Shown: positions 22,591 through 31,720, counted from the stretch's first letter. The stretch: DNA of 64,000 nt from Nocardia pseudovaccinii NBRC 100343 (GCF_001613225.1 NZ_BDBY01000143.1:22601-86600); one strand, 5' to 3'. Numbers and translations are program-made. The notes: a model not told the origin generated them from the letters alone.

Positions 22591-23448
22591 TTAACCCTTG
22601 ACCGCACCTGAGGTGAGGCCCTTGATCATGTGGCGCTGTAGCAGCAGGAAGACGATGAGGATCGGCAGCATGGTCAGCAGCGTCCCCGCCATCACCGGTC
22701 CCCAGTTGGTGACGCTCGGATTCTCGGTGTTCTGCAAGAGGGTCAGGCCGACCGGCAGTGTGGCGACCCTGGTGTCATCGGCCATCAGGAACGGCCAGAG
22801 GTATTCGTTCCACTCGTTGACCAGCGTGACCACCGCGAAGGCCACCATTGTCGGTCCGGACATCGGCAGCACCACCCGGGTGAGCAGGCGCCACCAGTTG
22901 GCGCCGTCCATCCGGGCCGCCTCGATGACCTCCGAGGGCAGTGAGAGGAAGTGATTGCGCATCAGGAAGGTGCCGAAGGCCACCCCGCAGAGCGGAATGA
23001 TGATGCCCTGGAAGGTATTTCGCCAACCCAACTGGGCGATCAGCGCATAGTTGGAGATCACCGTGATCTGGTTGGGCACCATCAGCGCCGCGATGATCAC
23101 CAGGAACACCAGGGTCTTGCCCGGAAACCGCAGGAACACCAGGCCGTACGCGCTGAACACGCCGAGCACGAATTTCACCAGCGCGATGATCCCGGTGATG
23201 ATCAGCGAATTGCGCAGGAAGGTCCAGAACGGCAACGTCGTGGTGGCGTCCTCGTAGTTCGCCGGATGCCAACTGTGCGGCCAGTACACCGCGGGCTGGG
23301 TGTAGATGTCCGGACGCGCCTTGAACGAGGTGATGAAGATCCAGAACAGTGGAACGCCGACGATGATCAGCACACATACCATCGCGGCGTATCCGAGCAC
23401 CGTCACCGCCCGCTGTCTGCGGCGATATGAAAGAGTCTCTACGCTCAC
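22591..23448 (-). CDS. Sugar ABC importer permease (MalG/UgpE type)
   Basis: The protein has 285 aa and six hydrophobic segments. The EAA loop that contacts the ATPase is EAARMDGANWWRLLTRVVLP, close to the consensus EAAxxDGA...G...P. The C-terminus KGLTSGAVKG is typical of MalG/UgpE partners. Its ATG overlaps the stop of the upstream permease (ATGA, 23445-23448), so the two subunits are translationally coupled. The solute-binding protein gene begins 16 bp downstream. Confidence 0.92.
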   Translation of the reverse strand: MSVETLSYRRRQRAVTVLGYAAMVCVLIIVGVPLFWIFITSFKARPDIYTQPAVYWPHSWHPANYEDATTTLPFWTFLRNSLIITGIIALVKFVLGVFSAYGLVFLRFPGKTLVFLVIIAALMVPNQITVISNYALIAQLGWRNTFQGIIIPLCGVAFGTFLMRNHFLSLPSEVIEAARMDGANWWRLLTRVVLPMSGPTMVAFAVVTLVNEWNEYLWPFLMADDTRVATLPVGLTLLQNTENPSVTNWGPVMAGTLLTMLPILIVFLLLQRHMIKGLTSGAVKG

Positions 23449-24467
23449 TGCTCGCCCCGATCCATGATGCGCACCTGGACCAGCGTGACGACCAGCAGCA
23501 CGAGGAACATGATGGTGGCGACCGTCGCGCCGTAGCCGGCCCGGAAGTTGCGGAAGGACTCTTCGTAGACCTGGTAGACCATGGTCGTGGTGCCGGTGCC
23601 GAGAGGCCCGCCGCGCGTCATCACATTGATGATGTCGAAGACCTGCAGCGAGTTCAGCAGCACCGTGATGGACAGGAAGAAGGTGGTCGGGCGCAGTTGT
23701 GGCAGCAGCACCTTGGTGAACGTGGTCCAGCGGCTCGCGCCGTCCATCTCGGCCGCCTCCATGAGATCGGCGCGGGTGCCCTGGAGCGCGGCCAGGTAGA
23801 TGACGAAGGTGTAGCCGAGGTTCTTCCAGATATAGGTGACCGTCACCATGAACAGCGCCCAGTGCGGATCCTGGTAGAAGTCCGGCACCTTGTCGACGCC
23901 GATGCGGTGCAGCAGATCCTGGATCAGACCGAAGCTGGGATCGAAGATGAACTGGAAGGCCACACCGATGGCCGCGCCGGAGATGACGAATGGCGCGAAG
24001 ATGGCCGAGCGAACCACGTTGCGCCCGAACAGCTTACGGTCCAGTAGCAGGGCCAGCGCCAGGCCGAGCACCATGCTGCCGACCACCGCGGCCAGGGTGA
24101 ACACCACCGTATTGGTGACGATCTGCCAGGAGTCGTCGCGGCCCCACCACTCTCGGTAGTTCGCGAACCCGATGTAGGTCACGAAGTTGTCGGAGATATT
24201 GAAGTCGGTGAACGAGAGCCGGATATTGTCGGCCAGCGGGCGGTAGACGAACAGCGTCAGCAGCACCAGATTCGGCCCGAGCAACACCAGGAACAGCGCA
24301 TAGTCCTGCCACGGCCGATTGCGCAGGCCACGCCCACGCGGTTGCGGCAGTACTCGCTCCGGCCTGGTTCGCACGGCCGAAGCTTTACGGCGCGTAGCAA
24401 ACGATCGGTTAACACCGAACGCCGATACGCTGAACTTCTTGCTGGGCGTACCCGATGAGTTACCCAT
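23445..24467 (-). CDS. Sugar ABC importer permease (MalF/UgpA type)
   Basis: The protein has 340 aa. The first 60 residues are basic and disordered, then there are six helices beginning QDYALFLVLLGPNLVLL. The EAA loop is EAAEMDGASRWTTFTKVLLP. It is the first gene of the importer operon. The start is uncertain: ATG 24467 has GGGAG only 3 bases away, and an in-frame TTG at 24479 is also possible. The other permease gene overlaps it by 4 bp. Confidence 0.88.
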   Translation of the reverse strand: MGNSSGTPSKKFSVSAFGVNRSFATRRKASAVRTRPERVLPQPRGRGLRNRPWQDYALFLVLLGPNLVLLTLFVYRPLADNIRLSFTDFNISDNFVTYIGFANYREWWGRDDSWQIVTNTVVFTLAAVVGSMVLGLALALLLDRKLFGRNVVRSAIFAPFVISGAAIGVAFQFIFDPSFGLIQDLLHRIGVDKVPDFYQDPHWALFMVTVTYIWKNLGYTFVIYLAALQGTRADLMEAAEMDGASRWTTFTKVLLPQLRPTTFFLSITVLLNSLQVFDIINVMTRGGPLGTGTTTMVYQVYEESFRNFRAGYGATVATIMFLVLLVVTLVQVRIMDRGEQ

Positions 24468-24570
24468 GTTCTCCCGCAATCAGTTCGAAGCGTTGCGCCA
24501 CTCGGGAGATTAACTGGCAACTGGTCCGTCGTCCGGGAATTCCGGAACACCATCAGTTGAACAAAACGAA

Positions 24571-24600
24571 CTCGGCCCAGGCGATCGCGCCTGGGCCGAG
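24571..24600 (-). terminator. Strong intrinsic terminator of the L,D-transpeptidase gene
   Basis: A perfect 13-bp stem (CTCGGCCCAGGCG) has a 4-base loop. On the minus strand it is followed by a T-rich run (TTCGTTTTGTT). It lies 27 bp after the L,D-transpeptidase stop and before the ABC operon, so it separates the two minus-strand units. Confidence 0.85.
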
Positions 24601-24627
24601 CTGAGCTTGGACGTCGGGTTGGTTACT

Positions 24628-25533
24628 TCACTCGTTCCAGTCGCCGTAGCCGTCGCGGGAGTTCAGGGTCCCGCCCTTGGTGTTCTGGACGATGACCGGG
24701 TCGCCCTTCTTGGCGTTCTCGAAGAACCACTTGGCGTTCTCGGTGCTGACATTCAGGCAGCCGTGGCTGGCATCCGAAACACCTTGCTGCGCAACCGACC
24801 ACGGGGCCGCGTGCACGAAGATGCCGCTGTTGGAGATCCGGGTGGCGTACTCGACCTCGACCTTGTAGCCCTCGGGATCGGTGGTCGGCACACCGTAGGT
24901 GGACGAATCCATGGTCATCTTGCGCAGCTGCTCGCCGACGAAGTAGGTGCCGTTCGGGGTCTCGTGCTTGGTCTTACCCATCGAGGTCGGCATCGTCATG
25001 ATCTCCTCGCCGTTGCGAGTGATCGTGATGGTGTGGGTGTCGTCGTCGGCGGTGGTGATGAAGGCGTCACCGATGCGGTATGCGGTGCGGGTGCCGCCCG
25101 CCTCGACGGTCACATCGGTATTGGCCGGCCAGAACTCGTTCGGCCGCCAGCGCACCTGCTTGTCGCCGAACCAGTAGAAGTGGCCCGGCGCCGGATTCGA
25201 GGAGGTGATCCTGATGGCCTGCTCGGCGGTGGCGTGATCGGTCACCGGATCCTTGAAGTTGATGATGACCGGCTGCGCGACGCCGACGGTCTCGCCGTCA
25301 CCCGGGCTGATGCTCGGCGGCGCGAAGTTCGCCGTGGCTCCCGGATCGGTGGCGGTCGAGGTAGAGGAGCCGGTGCTGACACCCGGCAATGCCGGATCGG
25401 CCTGAGCCGGTGCGACGGCGGTGATGCCCACCGCGGCGATCGCCGCCGACAATAGGATGCCCTGCCGGAGTCGGCGGGCTAGCGCTCCCCGACGAGGAGC
25501 AGTCGACGTCCCGGTGTGCAAAGCGGCATGCAT
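24628..25533 (-). CDS. L,D-transpeptidase (YkuD domain, LdtMt-like)
   Basis: The protein has 301 aa from ATG 25533. The signal peptide (ILLSAAIAAVGITAVAPAQA) is followed by a short Ser/Thr linker and an Ig-like domain (about 60-150; ISPGDGETVGVAQPVIINF). The YkuD catalytic domain has HxxPxG-like geometry and the active site SHGCLN with Cys near residue 262. The last part is WFFENAKKGDPVIV. Such enzymes make 3-3 cross-links in actinobacterial peptidoglycan outside the membrane. It is transcribed alone, with its own terminator and a long leader. Confidence 0.93.
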   Translation of the reverse strand: MHAALHTGTSTAPRRGALARRLRQGILLSAAIAAVGITAVAPAQADPALPGVSTGSSTSTATDPGATANFAPPSISPGDGETVGVAQPVIINFKDPVTDHATAEQAIRITSSNPAPGHFYWFGDKQVRWRPNEFWPANTDVTVEAGGTRTAYRIGDAFITTADDDTHTITITRNGEEIMTMPTSMGKTKHETPNGTYFVGEQLRKMTMDSSTYGVPTTDPEGYKVEVEYATRISNSGIFVHAAPWSVAQQGVSDASHGCLNVSTENAKWFFENAKKGDPVIVQNTKGGTLNSRDGYGDWNE

Positions 25534-25918
25534 AAGTTTCTCGTCCAATCCATCTCTCGCCTACGCCGTGGCGCAGCGAGATCTCTCATCGGTGTGGAGC
25601 TCGCAGGGCGGTTTCACGAAAACGCTTCGTGGATTCCGTGCGAACGTCCACGGAAAAACGGCGCGGGGCACACGAAGCACCCCACGGGTATATGACGCAC
25701 CCGACCCTGGCGTCCTTCCTACCGTCCATGGCCATCCGTGGCCAGTGGCGTTTCGGATTGATTCGTGCTGATCGCAGGGTGTGGCGAGCGACACATATGC
25801 CGTTGGGGGTCATGATCATTCGTGAAATAGGCCGGTCAGATCGGGTGAGCCTCGATGGCTCACGGCGGCCGTCAAGTCGTCCGAGCCGCAAATGAGCCAA
25901 ACTCCTTCGTGAGATAAA
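25534..25918. other. Intergenic region upstream of the L,D-transpeptidase gene
   Basis: There are 385 bp between the P450 stop and the transpeptidase start, both on the minus strand. It holds the transpeptidase promoter and a probable long leader with several nested inverted repeats (see 25624-25678). A 7-bp inverted repeat, TTCGTGA/TCACGAA (25906-25925), overlaps the P450 stop codon and could be a weak terminator. No gene is seen. Confidence 0.6.
25624..25678 (-). promoter_or_regulatory. Candidate structured leader of the L,D-transpeptidase mRNA
   Basis: GCTTCGTG (25624-25631) pairs perfectly with CACGAAGC (25671-25678). Inside lies a second hairpin, CGTGGA/TCCACG. Just downstream toward the gene there is a third small hairpin (GTTTTCGTGAAAC). 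On the minus strand this would be a folded element about 90 nt before the start codon. It does not match the ydaO/c-di-AMP riboswitch landmarks I know from other actinobacterial wall-enzyme genes. Confidence 0.4.
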
Positions 25919-27310
25919 TCACGAAACGACATCGAATGGGATCGACCGATGCGGACCCGTCGCGATGTTGTGCGGCACCGACAGCGGCACCCGCCCGCGC
26001 GCATACCGCGGTGGCAATCGCAGCCGCCGTCGACCGAGAATGGTCGCGAGCACGATCCGCAGTTCGTAGTCGGCCAGCGATGCCCCGACACACCGTCGAT
26101 GCCCGCCGCCGAAGGGGGCGAACTCGTACGGCCGGTACTTGCGATCGATGAACCGCTCCGGCCGGAAGAGCTGAGGATCCGTCCACACCGCGGGATCGGA
26201 ATGCAGCAGCGGCAGCGCGATGCCCATGGTGTCGCCCGCCGCGAGCTCGACACCGCGCAATGCGAACGGCGCGGTCAGCCTGCGCAGCACGATCGGCACC
26301 GCGGGATGCAGCCGCAGTGTCTCCTGGCACACCGCGTCCAGGAAAGGCAGCCCGGCCAGCTCGAGTGGGGAGGCGTCGGGGCCGACCGCGTCCAGTTCGG
26401 CGCGCAGGCGCTGCAACGCCTCGGGTTCTCGATGCAGATGGAACAGCGCCCACACCAGACCGGTCGCGGTGGTCTCGTGTCCGGCGACGAGCAGGGTGCG
26501 CAGTTGCTCGCACAGATCGTCATCGGTGATCGAGGTGCCGTCGTCATAGCTGGTCGCGAGCAGGAGACCGAGAATGTCGGCGCCGACCGAGCCGACGGCT
26601 CGGCGCCGCGCGATATCGGTCAGGATCAGCTCGTCGAGCCGCTCGCGCGCGGCGACGAACCGATCCCACGGCGCCCGGCCGAACAGCCCGTGGCGCAGTG
26701 CGGGCACCAGCATCAGCGGTCCGGAGTAGGCGGTGAGGAATTCCGCGACCGCGGCGGTGTATTCGGCGCGGCGCTCGCGGCTGTCCACCCCGAATACCGC
26801 CTCCAGAATCACCCGCAAAGTGATCGCCCTGGCTGCCGCCCGCGAGTCGATGCGCGTGCCCGGTGTCCAGGCCGGGCGGGATTCGCCTGTGCTGCCGGAT
26901 ATTTCGGCGATGGTTGACTCGCGGATGAGTTCGCCGTAGGCGCGGATCCGCGCACCGTGGAACGCGGGTGCGAGCAATGCCCGATCGCGCCGGTGTCGCT
27001 CGCCCGCGGCCAGGATGAGCGACGCGGAGCCGACCAGCGGTTCGATCGGATTCGGTCGCGGCGGTTCGAGCAGATCGATCGGCGCGCGGAAGAATTCGCG
27101 GGCACCGTCGGCCGTGCCGGTGAACAGCGCCGCGCCGAAACCGGGAAACCGCACGTAGAACGGATCGCCCTCGCGTTCGCGTCGCCAACGGAAGTACCGC
27201 TCGAAATCGATGCCCGCCGCCAATGCGTGCGCAACCACCATCCTCGGTGCTCGCGGCGTCGAAGACGCGGCGTCCAGCGCCGTTTCCTCGGATGCGCCCG
27301 CGTGCTCCAT
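25919..27310 (-). CDS. Cytochrome P450
   Basis: The protein has 463 aa. The heme-binding loop is FAPFGGGHRRCVG with the Cys ligand near residue 409. The I-helix oxygen-activation motif is AGHETT (near 278), and ExxR is ETLRLHP. It is a soluble bacterial monooxygenase needing separate ferredoxin and reductase, neither of which is nearby. The start ATG 27310 has no obvious ribosome binding site; ATG 27241 is an alternative. It begins 16 bp after the serine hydrolase stop, so the two are probably co-transcribed. The substrate is unknown. Confidence 0.93.
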   Translation of the reverse strand: MEHAGASEETALDAASSTPRAPRMVVAHALAAGIDFERYFRWRREREGDPFYVRFPGFGAALFTGTADGAREFFRAPIDLLEPPRPNPIEPLVGSASLILAAGERHRRDRALLAPAFHGARIRAYGELIRESTIAEISGSTGESRPAWTPGTRIDSRAAARAITLRVILEAVFGVDSRERRAEYTAAVAEFLTAYSGPLMLVPALRHGLFGRAPWDRFVAARERLDELILTDIARRRAVGSVGADILGLLLATSYDDGTSITDDDLCEQLRTLLVAGHETTATGLVWALFHLHREPEALQRLRAELDAVGPDASPLELAGLPFLDAVCQETLRLHPAVPIVLRRLTAPFALRGVELAAGDTMGIALPLLHSDPAVWTDPQLFRPERFIDRKYRPYEFAPFGGGHRRCVGASLADYELRIVLATILGRRRLRLPPRYARGRVPLSVPHNIATGPHRSIPFDVVS

Positions 27311-27326
27311 ATCTATAGCTACGAAC

Positions 27327-28601
27327 TCACGCCGGTCCCGGTTCGACCGCCCCCTTCGGGCGCCCCCTGCGCACCGTGTTCTCGGCGAGGGCGGCCAAGC
27401 GCGCGAGCCGGGCGTCCCCGAGCGCGGTCACCGCATTGCCGAGCCGGTTGGTGACGAAGGCGATAGACATGCCCAGTTCCGGATCGGCATAGGCGCCCGA
27501 ACCGCCGAGTCCATAGTGGCCGAAGGCTTTCCGCGGCTGCTGCTTGGACATCACGACCGGACGGTGATAGCCGAGGGTGAATTTCAGCGGCACCCCGAGC
27601 ACATAGTCGCGGCTGTCGGCCCGCTGCGTTTCATTGATGATCGCGATCGTCTCCGGTCGCAGGAACTGCACCGCGTCGATGGCGTGACCACCGCGTTCGG
27701 GGTCCAACGCCTCGACCCGCCCCTTATTCGCGAGGGCCCCGTACATTCTGGCCAGTGCGCGCGCCGAGAAGACACCGTTCCAGCCCGGCATCACCGCATC
27801 GTGCACGCGCGGATCGCGGACGAGTTCGTCGAAGCTCTCCGGCATCCCCGCCTCGGCGAGTCCGCGCACCGGCCGCACCCAGGACAGCACCGATGACGCG
27901 GTGTTCCAACGGATTCCGGGTGGATTCAGATGCGGAAAGATCTTGGCGATCCGATAGCGCTCGGATTCCGGTACCCGGAACCAGAATTCGTCATAGCCGA
28001 GTGGTTCCGCGATCTCGCGCCGCACCACATCGGTGAACGGATCACCGGTGACGCGCTGCACGATCTCGGCCACCAGCCAGCCGAAGGTGATCGCGTGATA
28101 GCCCGATGTGCGGATGCGCCGCGGGTCGGCGGGGCTCTCGGCCAGCGCCGTCACCACGGCGTCGTAGTCGAGGATGCCCTCCCGGCCGGGAACCAGGCCG
28201 CGCACCCGGTGCAGTCCGGCGCGGTGCGAGAGCACATCGCGCACCGTTATGTCGTCCTTGCCGTGTGCGCCGAACTCCGGCCAGTAGGTGGTGACCGGGG
28301 CTTCGTATTCGATCTGCCCGCGCTCGGCCAGCCGGTGCACCACGGTCGCGGCGACGCCCTTGCCGGTGGAGAAGGTGAGCGCGACATTCTCGCCGTTCCA
28401 ACGTCGATCCTTGGCCGCCCAGCCCGCCCAGATATCGACGACGGGTCGACCGTCGAGATAGATCGCGAGCGCACCGCCGCCACGCGTCGGCTGGGCGAAC
28501 ATGCCGAAGAAATGATCCGCGAGGCGGACGAATCTCGGATCGACGAGCATCTCCAGTGGCGCGGCTGGCCATCGGTCCGGTGCGGGGAAGGCTGAAACCA
28601 T
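27327..28601 (-). CDS. Serine hydrolase, beta-lactamase class C/esterase EstB type
   Basis: The protein has 424 aa, start ATG 28601 with GGAGGTGTG upstream. The catalytic SxxK is S78-T-G-K81. The family tyrosine motif is present as SGYHAITFGWLV, and the third motif is HYGLGGSGAY. There is no signal peptide, so it acts in the cytoplasm. Mycobacterial relatives (LipL/LipE-type, Rv1497/Rv1923) are esterases. It is upstream of and tightly linked to the P450 gene, suggesting joint handling of an ester-containing substrate; that is an inference. Confidence 0.88.
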   Translation of the reverse strand: MVSAFPAPDRWPAAPLEMLVDPRFVRLADHFFGMFAQPTRGGGALAIYLDGRPVVDIWAGWAAKDRRWNGENVALTFSTGKGVAATVVHRLAERGQIEYEAPVTTYWPEFGAHGKDDITVRDVLSHRAGLHRVRGLVPGREGILDYDAVVTALAESPADPRRIRTSGYHAITFGWLVAEIVQRVTGDPFTDVVRREIAEPLGYDEFWFRVPESERYRIAKIFPHLNPPGIRWNTASSVLSWVRPVRGLAEAGMPESFDELVRDPRVHDAVMPGWNGVFSARALARMYGALANKGRVEALDPERGGHAIDAVQFLRPETIAIINETQRADSRDYVLGVPLKFTLGYHRPVVMSKQQPRKAFGHYGLGGSGAYADPELGMSIAFVTNRLGNAVTALGDARLARLAALAENTVRRGRPKGAVEPGPA

Positions 28602-28638
28602 GGGTCACACCTCCTGCTGGCTGGCTGGGGCCGAATTC

Positions 28639-29193
28639 TCAGCCTAACTCGGATCGTGGCGTTTGCCAGCGACCGAAAGGCGTGGTCAGACAGGTCGCAC
28701 CGGTTGCCGAATTCCACGCGAAGGCCGCTGTGCCCAGGCACACCACCGCGCTGTCGGCGGTCGTGACCTGTGCGCGCGAGCCGTCGAAGGCGATCGATAC
28801 CGCGAACAGCGGGGTGGGCGGGCTCGGTTGGTCGGTCTCGGAATCCGTTGCCGGAGCGACGATCGAGGTCAGCGCGACGGCATCGGCGCCGAAGCCGAGC
28901 GCGATCGGAATTCCACCGACTCCGTCGCTGGCGCCCACACCGCCCGCCGCGCCGATGCCGATCGCGGCGGCACCCAGGCCGGCTCGGGCATAGCCGACTC
29001 CGTCGTATCCGGCCGCCCGTGCCCGGCCGAGGGATTCGGCCGTGGCCCGGCATGCGGTGCTCCCGTCGATCACGGTGATATCCGTCCCACCGTCGGAAGC
29101 GCAGTGCACATCGGTTGCCGAGGCCACTGCGGGGTGGATCAGCGCGGCGCCGAACGTTGCGGCGGTGCAAGCGATCGCGCTGATCAGCTTCAC
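28639..29193 (-). CDS. Secreted DUF6764-like protein, hypothetical
   Basis: The protein has 184 aa. The signal peptide (MKLISAIACTAATFGAALIHPAVASA) is cut before TDVHC. The mature part is rich in Ala and Gly (GYARAGLGAAAIGIGAAGGVGAS), with four Cys (VHC, TAC, VVC, ATC) that could form two disulfides. It resembles small exported actinobacterial proteins of the DUF6764 type. Function unknown. It lies just upstream of the hydrolase gene (37 bp) on the same strand. Confidence 0.72.
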   Translation of the reverse strand: MKLISAIACTAATFGAALIHPAVASATDVHCASDGGTDITVIDGSTACRATAESLGRARAAGYDGVGYARAGLGAAAIGIGAAGGVGASDGVGGIPIALGFGADAVALTSIVAPATDSETDQPSPPTPLFAVSIAFDGSRAQVTTADSAVVCLGTAAFAWNSATGATCLTTPFGRWQTPRSELG

Positions 29194-29451
29194 GGACGAA
29201 CTCCTCTCACACCGGAAACCCCACCATACTCAGATCGGTTGCTGCGAAACCGATTCCGCTGGTCCACCGCGGTGCCACAGTGATCGAACCAACAATTGGG
29301 CCGACACCGCGCTTCTCCGATGCGGTTGCTGTCGACTCGACGCACCTGCGCTCGGTGGTGTATGCATGGCGTGGTATTTCACGCTTTGCTAGATCACTTC
29401 GGATTCCGACGGGGGTATGAGTTCGGAGCGTTACAGCCGGGAGGACTGTAA

Positions 29452-30117
29452 GTGTCTCGTCAACCGATCTCGGGTCGCCTCGCGACCGCGGCCATCGCCG
29501 CGGTCTCCGTCGTCGCCGCGCTCTCGCTAGCGGGCTGCGGCAATAAAATCAGCGGCAATGCCCAGCCCGCCATAAACGGGACCATCGATGCGGTCTCGTC
29601 CACCAACACGCCGAAAACCTCAGGTGCCAGGCCTACCTCGGGAAGGCCGACGACCAGTGCTCGCCCGTCCTCCGGTAAGCCGACGGCGACCACCTCGGCG
29701 ACCAAGGGCGGCAGCACCGATTTCCAGGCCAATGTCGGTGACTGCGTGACGCTCGGCGGCACCACCGACAACGCAACCATCGCCAAGGCCTCCTGTGGCA
29801 GCCGGGCCTCGAACTACAAGGTCATCGGCAAGGCGGCGACCAGTTCGCAGTGCGTCGCCGACCGCGACTCCGCCTACTTCGAAACCCTGAACGGCGTGCA
29901 GCAGGGCGCGATCTGCCTGGATATCGACTGGGTCGTCGGTGGCTGCATGGATATCAGCGGCGAGGATCCCAAGCGCATCGACTGCACCGAACGCGTCAGC
30001 CAGGGCGTGAAGGTGACCAATATCCAGCAGGGCGCCGACGATGCCAGCGTCTGCGGCAGCAGCAGCGGCTTCGAGTACCCGACGCGGCGCTTCGTGGTCT
30101 GCGTCCAAAATCTCTGA
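29452..30117 (+). CDS. LppU/SCO3897-family lipoprotein
   Basis: The protein has 221 aa from GTG 29452 with GGGAGG 7 bases upstream. The lipoprotein signal ends in LAGC (Cys near residue 27). A Thr/Ser/Pro linker (about 50-85) is followed by a C-terminal domain beginning FQANVGDCVTLGGT with six Cys and ending TRRFVVCVQNL, the layout of the actinobacterial LppU family. These are surface lipoproteins of unknown role. The DHA2 exporter gene starts 39 bp downstream. Confidence 0.85.
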   Translation: MSRQPISGRLATAAIAAVSVVAALSLAGCGNKISGNAQPAINGTIDAVSSTNTPKTSGARPTSGRPTTSARPSSGKPTATTSATKGGSTDFQANVGDCVTLGGTTDNATIAKASCGSRASNYKVIGKAATSSQCVADRDSAYFETLNGVQQGAICLDIDWVVGGCMDISGEDPKRIDCTERVSQGVKVTNIQQGADDASVCGSSSGFEYPTRRFVVCVQNL

Positions 30118-30156
30118 CGCCCACGAAAATCGGCCGGTAGCGGCTACGTTTGGTCC

Positions 30157-31677
30157 GTGAGTGCTGAGTTACCCCGGCTGGGTTCGGCTACCGGCCGCTG
30201 GATCCTGCTGGCCACCATCCTCGGTTCGTCGGTGGCCTCACTGGATGCCACCGTCGTCAATATCGCGCTGCCGCGCATCGGCGAATCTCTCGACACCGAT
30301 GTCGCGGGCCTGCAGTGGACACTCAACGGCTACACGCTGACCCTGGCCTCGTTCATCCTGCTCGGCGGCTCGCTCGGCGATCATCTCGGCCGCCGCAAGG
30401 TATTCGTCTGGGGTGTCATCGGTTTCGCGCTGGCCTCGGTGCTCTGTGGTGCCGCGGTGAATATCGAGATGCTCGTCGTCGCCCGTATCCTGCAGGGTGT
30501 TGCGGGTGCGATGCTCACCCCGGGCAGCCTCGCGCTGATTTCCTCATCCATCGATCAACGCGATCAGGGTGCGGCGATCGGGCTGTGGTCCGGCTTCGGT
30601 GGCGTCGCGGGCGCACTCGGTCCGTTCCTCGGCGGCTGGCTGATCGAGTTGGCAGGCTGGCAGTCCATCTTCTTCATCAATGTGCCGCTCGCGGTGGTCG
30701 TCGTGCTCGTCACGCTGCGGCATGTGCCGGAGAGTCACGACCCGAATGCCTCGGCGCGACTGGATGTTCCGGGTGCGGTGGTGGTCGCGGTGGCCCTCGG
30801 CGCGTTGACCTTCGGTCTGATAGATGCGATGCCGCTGCTGGTGGTCGTCGGTCTGCTGCTGCTCACGGTCTTCGTGGTGATCGAAATGCGCAGCGACCAT
30901 CCGCTGGTGCCGCCTTCGCTGTTCGCTGGGACATTTTCGCCGGGAGCGGGGCCCTCCGTGGTTACGCAGGCTGCCTCCCCCGGGCCCGTCGCTTCCGGCG
31001 GTCGGGTCTTCACCGCCGCGAATCTGGTCACCCTCGCGGTCTACGCCGCGCTCGGCGGTGTCTTCTTCCTTCTGGTCATGCAGCTGCAACTGGTGGCGAA
31101 ATACACGCCGCTGATGTCGGGGGTGGCCACCGTTCCGGTCACATTGATCATGCTGGTGCTTTCCGCGCCCGCGGGTCGTTGGGCGCAGGTGCACGGTGCG
31201 CGTATTCCCATGACGGTCGGTCCGCTGCTCGCCGCGCTCGGCCTGGTATTGCTGCTGCGCATCGGACCCGATACCACCTATCTGACCGATGTACTCCCTG
31301 GCGTGCTGGTCTTCGGTTTCGGCCTGTCGGTATTGGTCGCGCCACTCACCGGTGCGGTACTCGGCGCGGTGCCCGCCAGTGAGGCGGGTATCGCCTCCGG
31401 GGTGAACAATGCCGTGGCCCGTACCGCCCAGCTGCTCGCGGTCGCCGCGCTGCCCGGGCTCGCAGGCATCTCCGGATCGCTCGGCGACCCAGTGGAATTC
31501 GACCGTGGCTTCGGCGTCGCGATGTGGATCTGCGTCGGCCTGCTGGTGGCCGGTGCGCTGATCGCGGCGGTACTACTGCGCGCCCCGCGCCGCGCCGCGA
31601 CACTGGACAATGTCGACTGCATGCCGCAGTGCGGGGTGGCGGGTCCGGCGCTGGCGCCGCTGCACAAAACAGAATGA
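30157..31677 (+). CDS. MFS drug exporter, DHA2 (EmrB/QacA) family
   Basis: The protein has 506 aa from GTG 30157 with 14 predicted helices. Motif A is LGGSLGDHLGRRKVF. Motif C-like GFGGVAGALGPFLGGWLI and the helix 1 motif D, LDATVVNIALPRI, are both present. It is likely a proton-driven efflux pump. Between helices 7 and 8 (after PPSLF) there is an in-frame insertion of about 27 residues (AGTFSPGAGPSVVTQ...) that the family normally lacks. It is encoded by an imperfect palindrome at 30939-30999. The stop lies within a terminator stem. Confidence 0.9.
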   Translation: MSAELPRLGSATGRWILLATILGSSVASLDATVVNIALPRIGESLDTDVAGLQWTLNGYTLTLASFILLGGSLGDHLGRRKVFVWGVIGFALASVLCGAAVNIEMLVVARILQGVAGAMLTPGSLALISSSIDQRDQGAAIGLWSGFGGVAGALGPFLGGWLIELAGWQSIFFINVPLAVVVVLVTLRHVPESHDPNASARLDVPGAVVVAVALGALTFGLIDAMPLLVVVGLLLLTVFVVIEMRSDHPLVPPSLFAGTFSPGAGPSVVTQAASPGPVASGGRVFTAANLVTLAVYAALGGVFFLLVMQLQLVAKYTPLMSGVATVPVTLIMLVLSAPAGRWAQVHGARIPMTVGPLLAALGLVLLLRIGPDTTYLTDVLPGVLVFGFGLSVLVAPLTGAVLGAVPASEAGIASGVNNAVARTAQLLAVAALPGLAGISGSLGDPVEFDRGFGVAMWICVGLLVAGALIAAVLLRAPRRAATLDNVDCMPQCGVAGPALAPLHKTE

Positions 31678-31701
31678 GCGGGTCGTTCGACCCGCTCATT
31701 C
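31672..31701. terminator. Bidirectional intrinsic terminator between DHA2 exporter and S1 protease genes
   Basis: A perfect 13-bp stem (GAATGAGCGGGTC) has a 4-base loop. It includes the exporter's stop codon and lies 20 bp from the convergent protease stop. There is little T-tract on either side, so it probably works by stem strength. Confidence 0.7.
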
Positions 31702-31720
31702 GGTATTCGACTGATCCTGG

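Noticed and set aside
25549..25800. ydaO/c-di-AMP riboswitch before the L,D-transpeptidase
   Set aside because: The conserved landmarks of that riboswitch class could not be found; only ordinary hairpins are present.
25906..25925. Inverted repeat TTCGTGA/TCACGAA as P450 terminator
   Set aside because: The stem is only 7 bp, AT-rich and overlaps the stop codon, which is too weak to list as a terminator.
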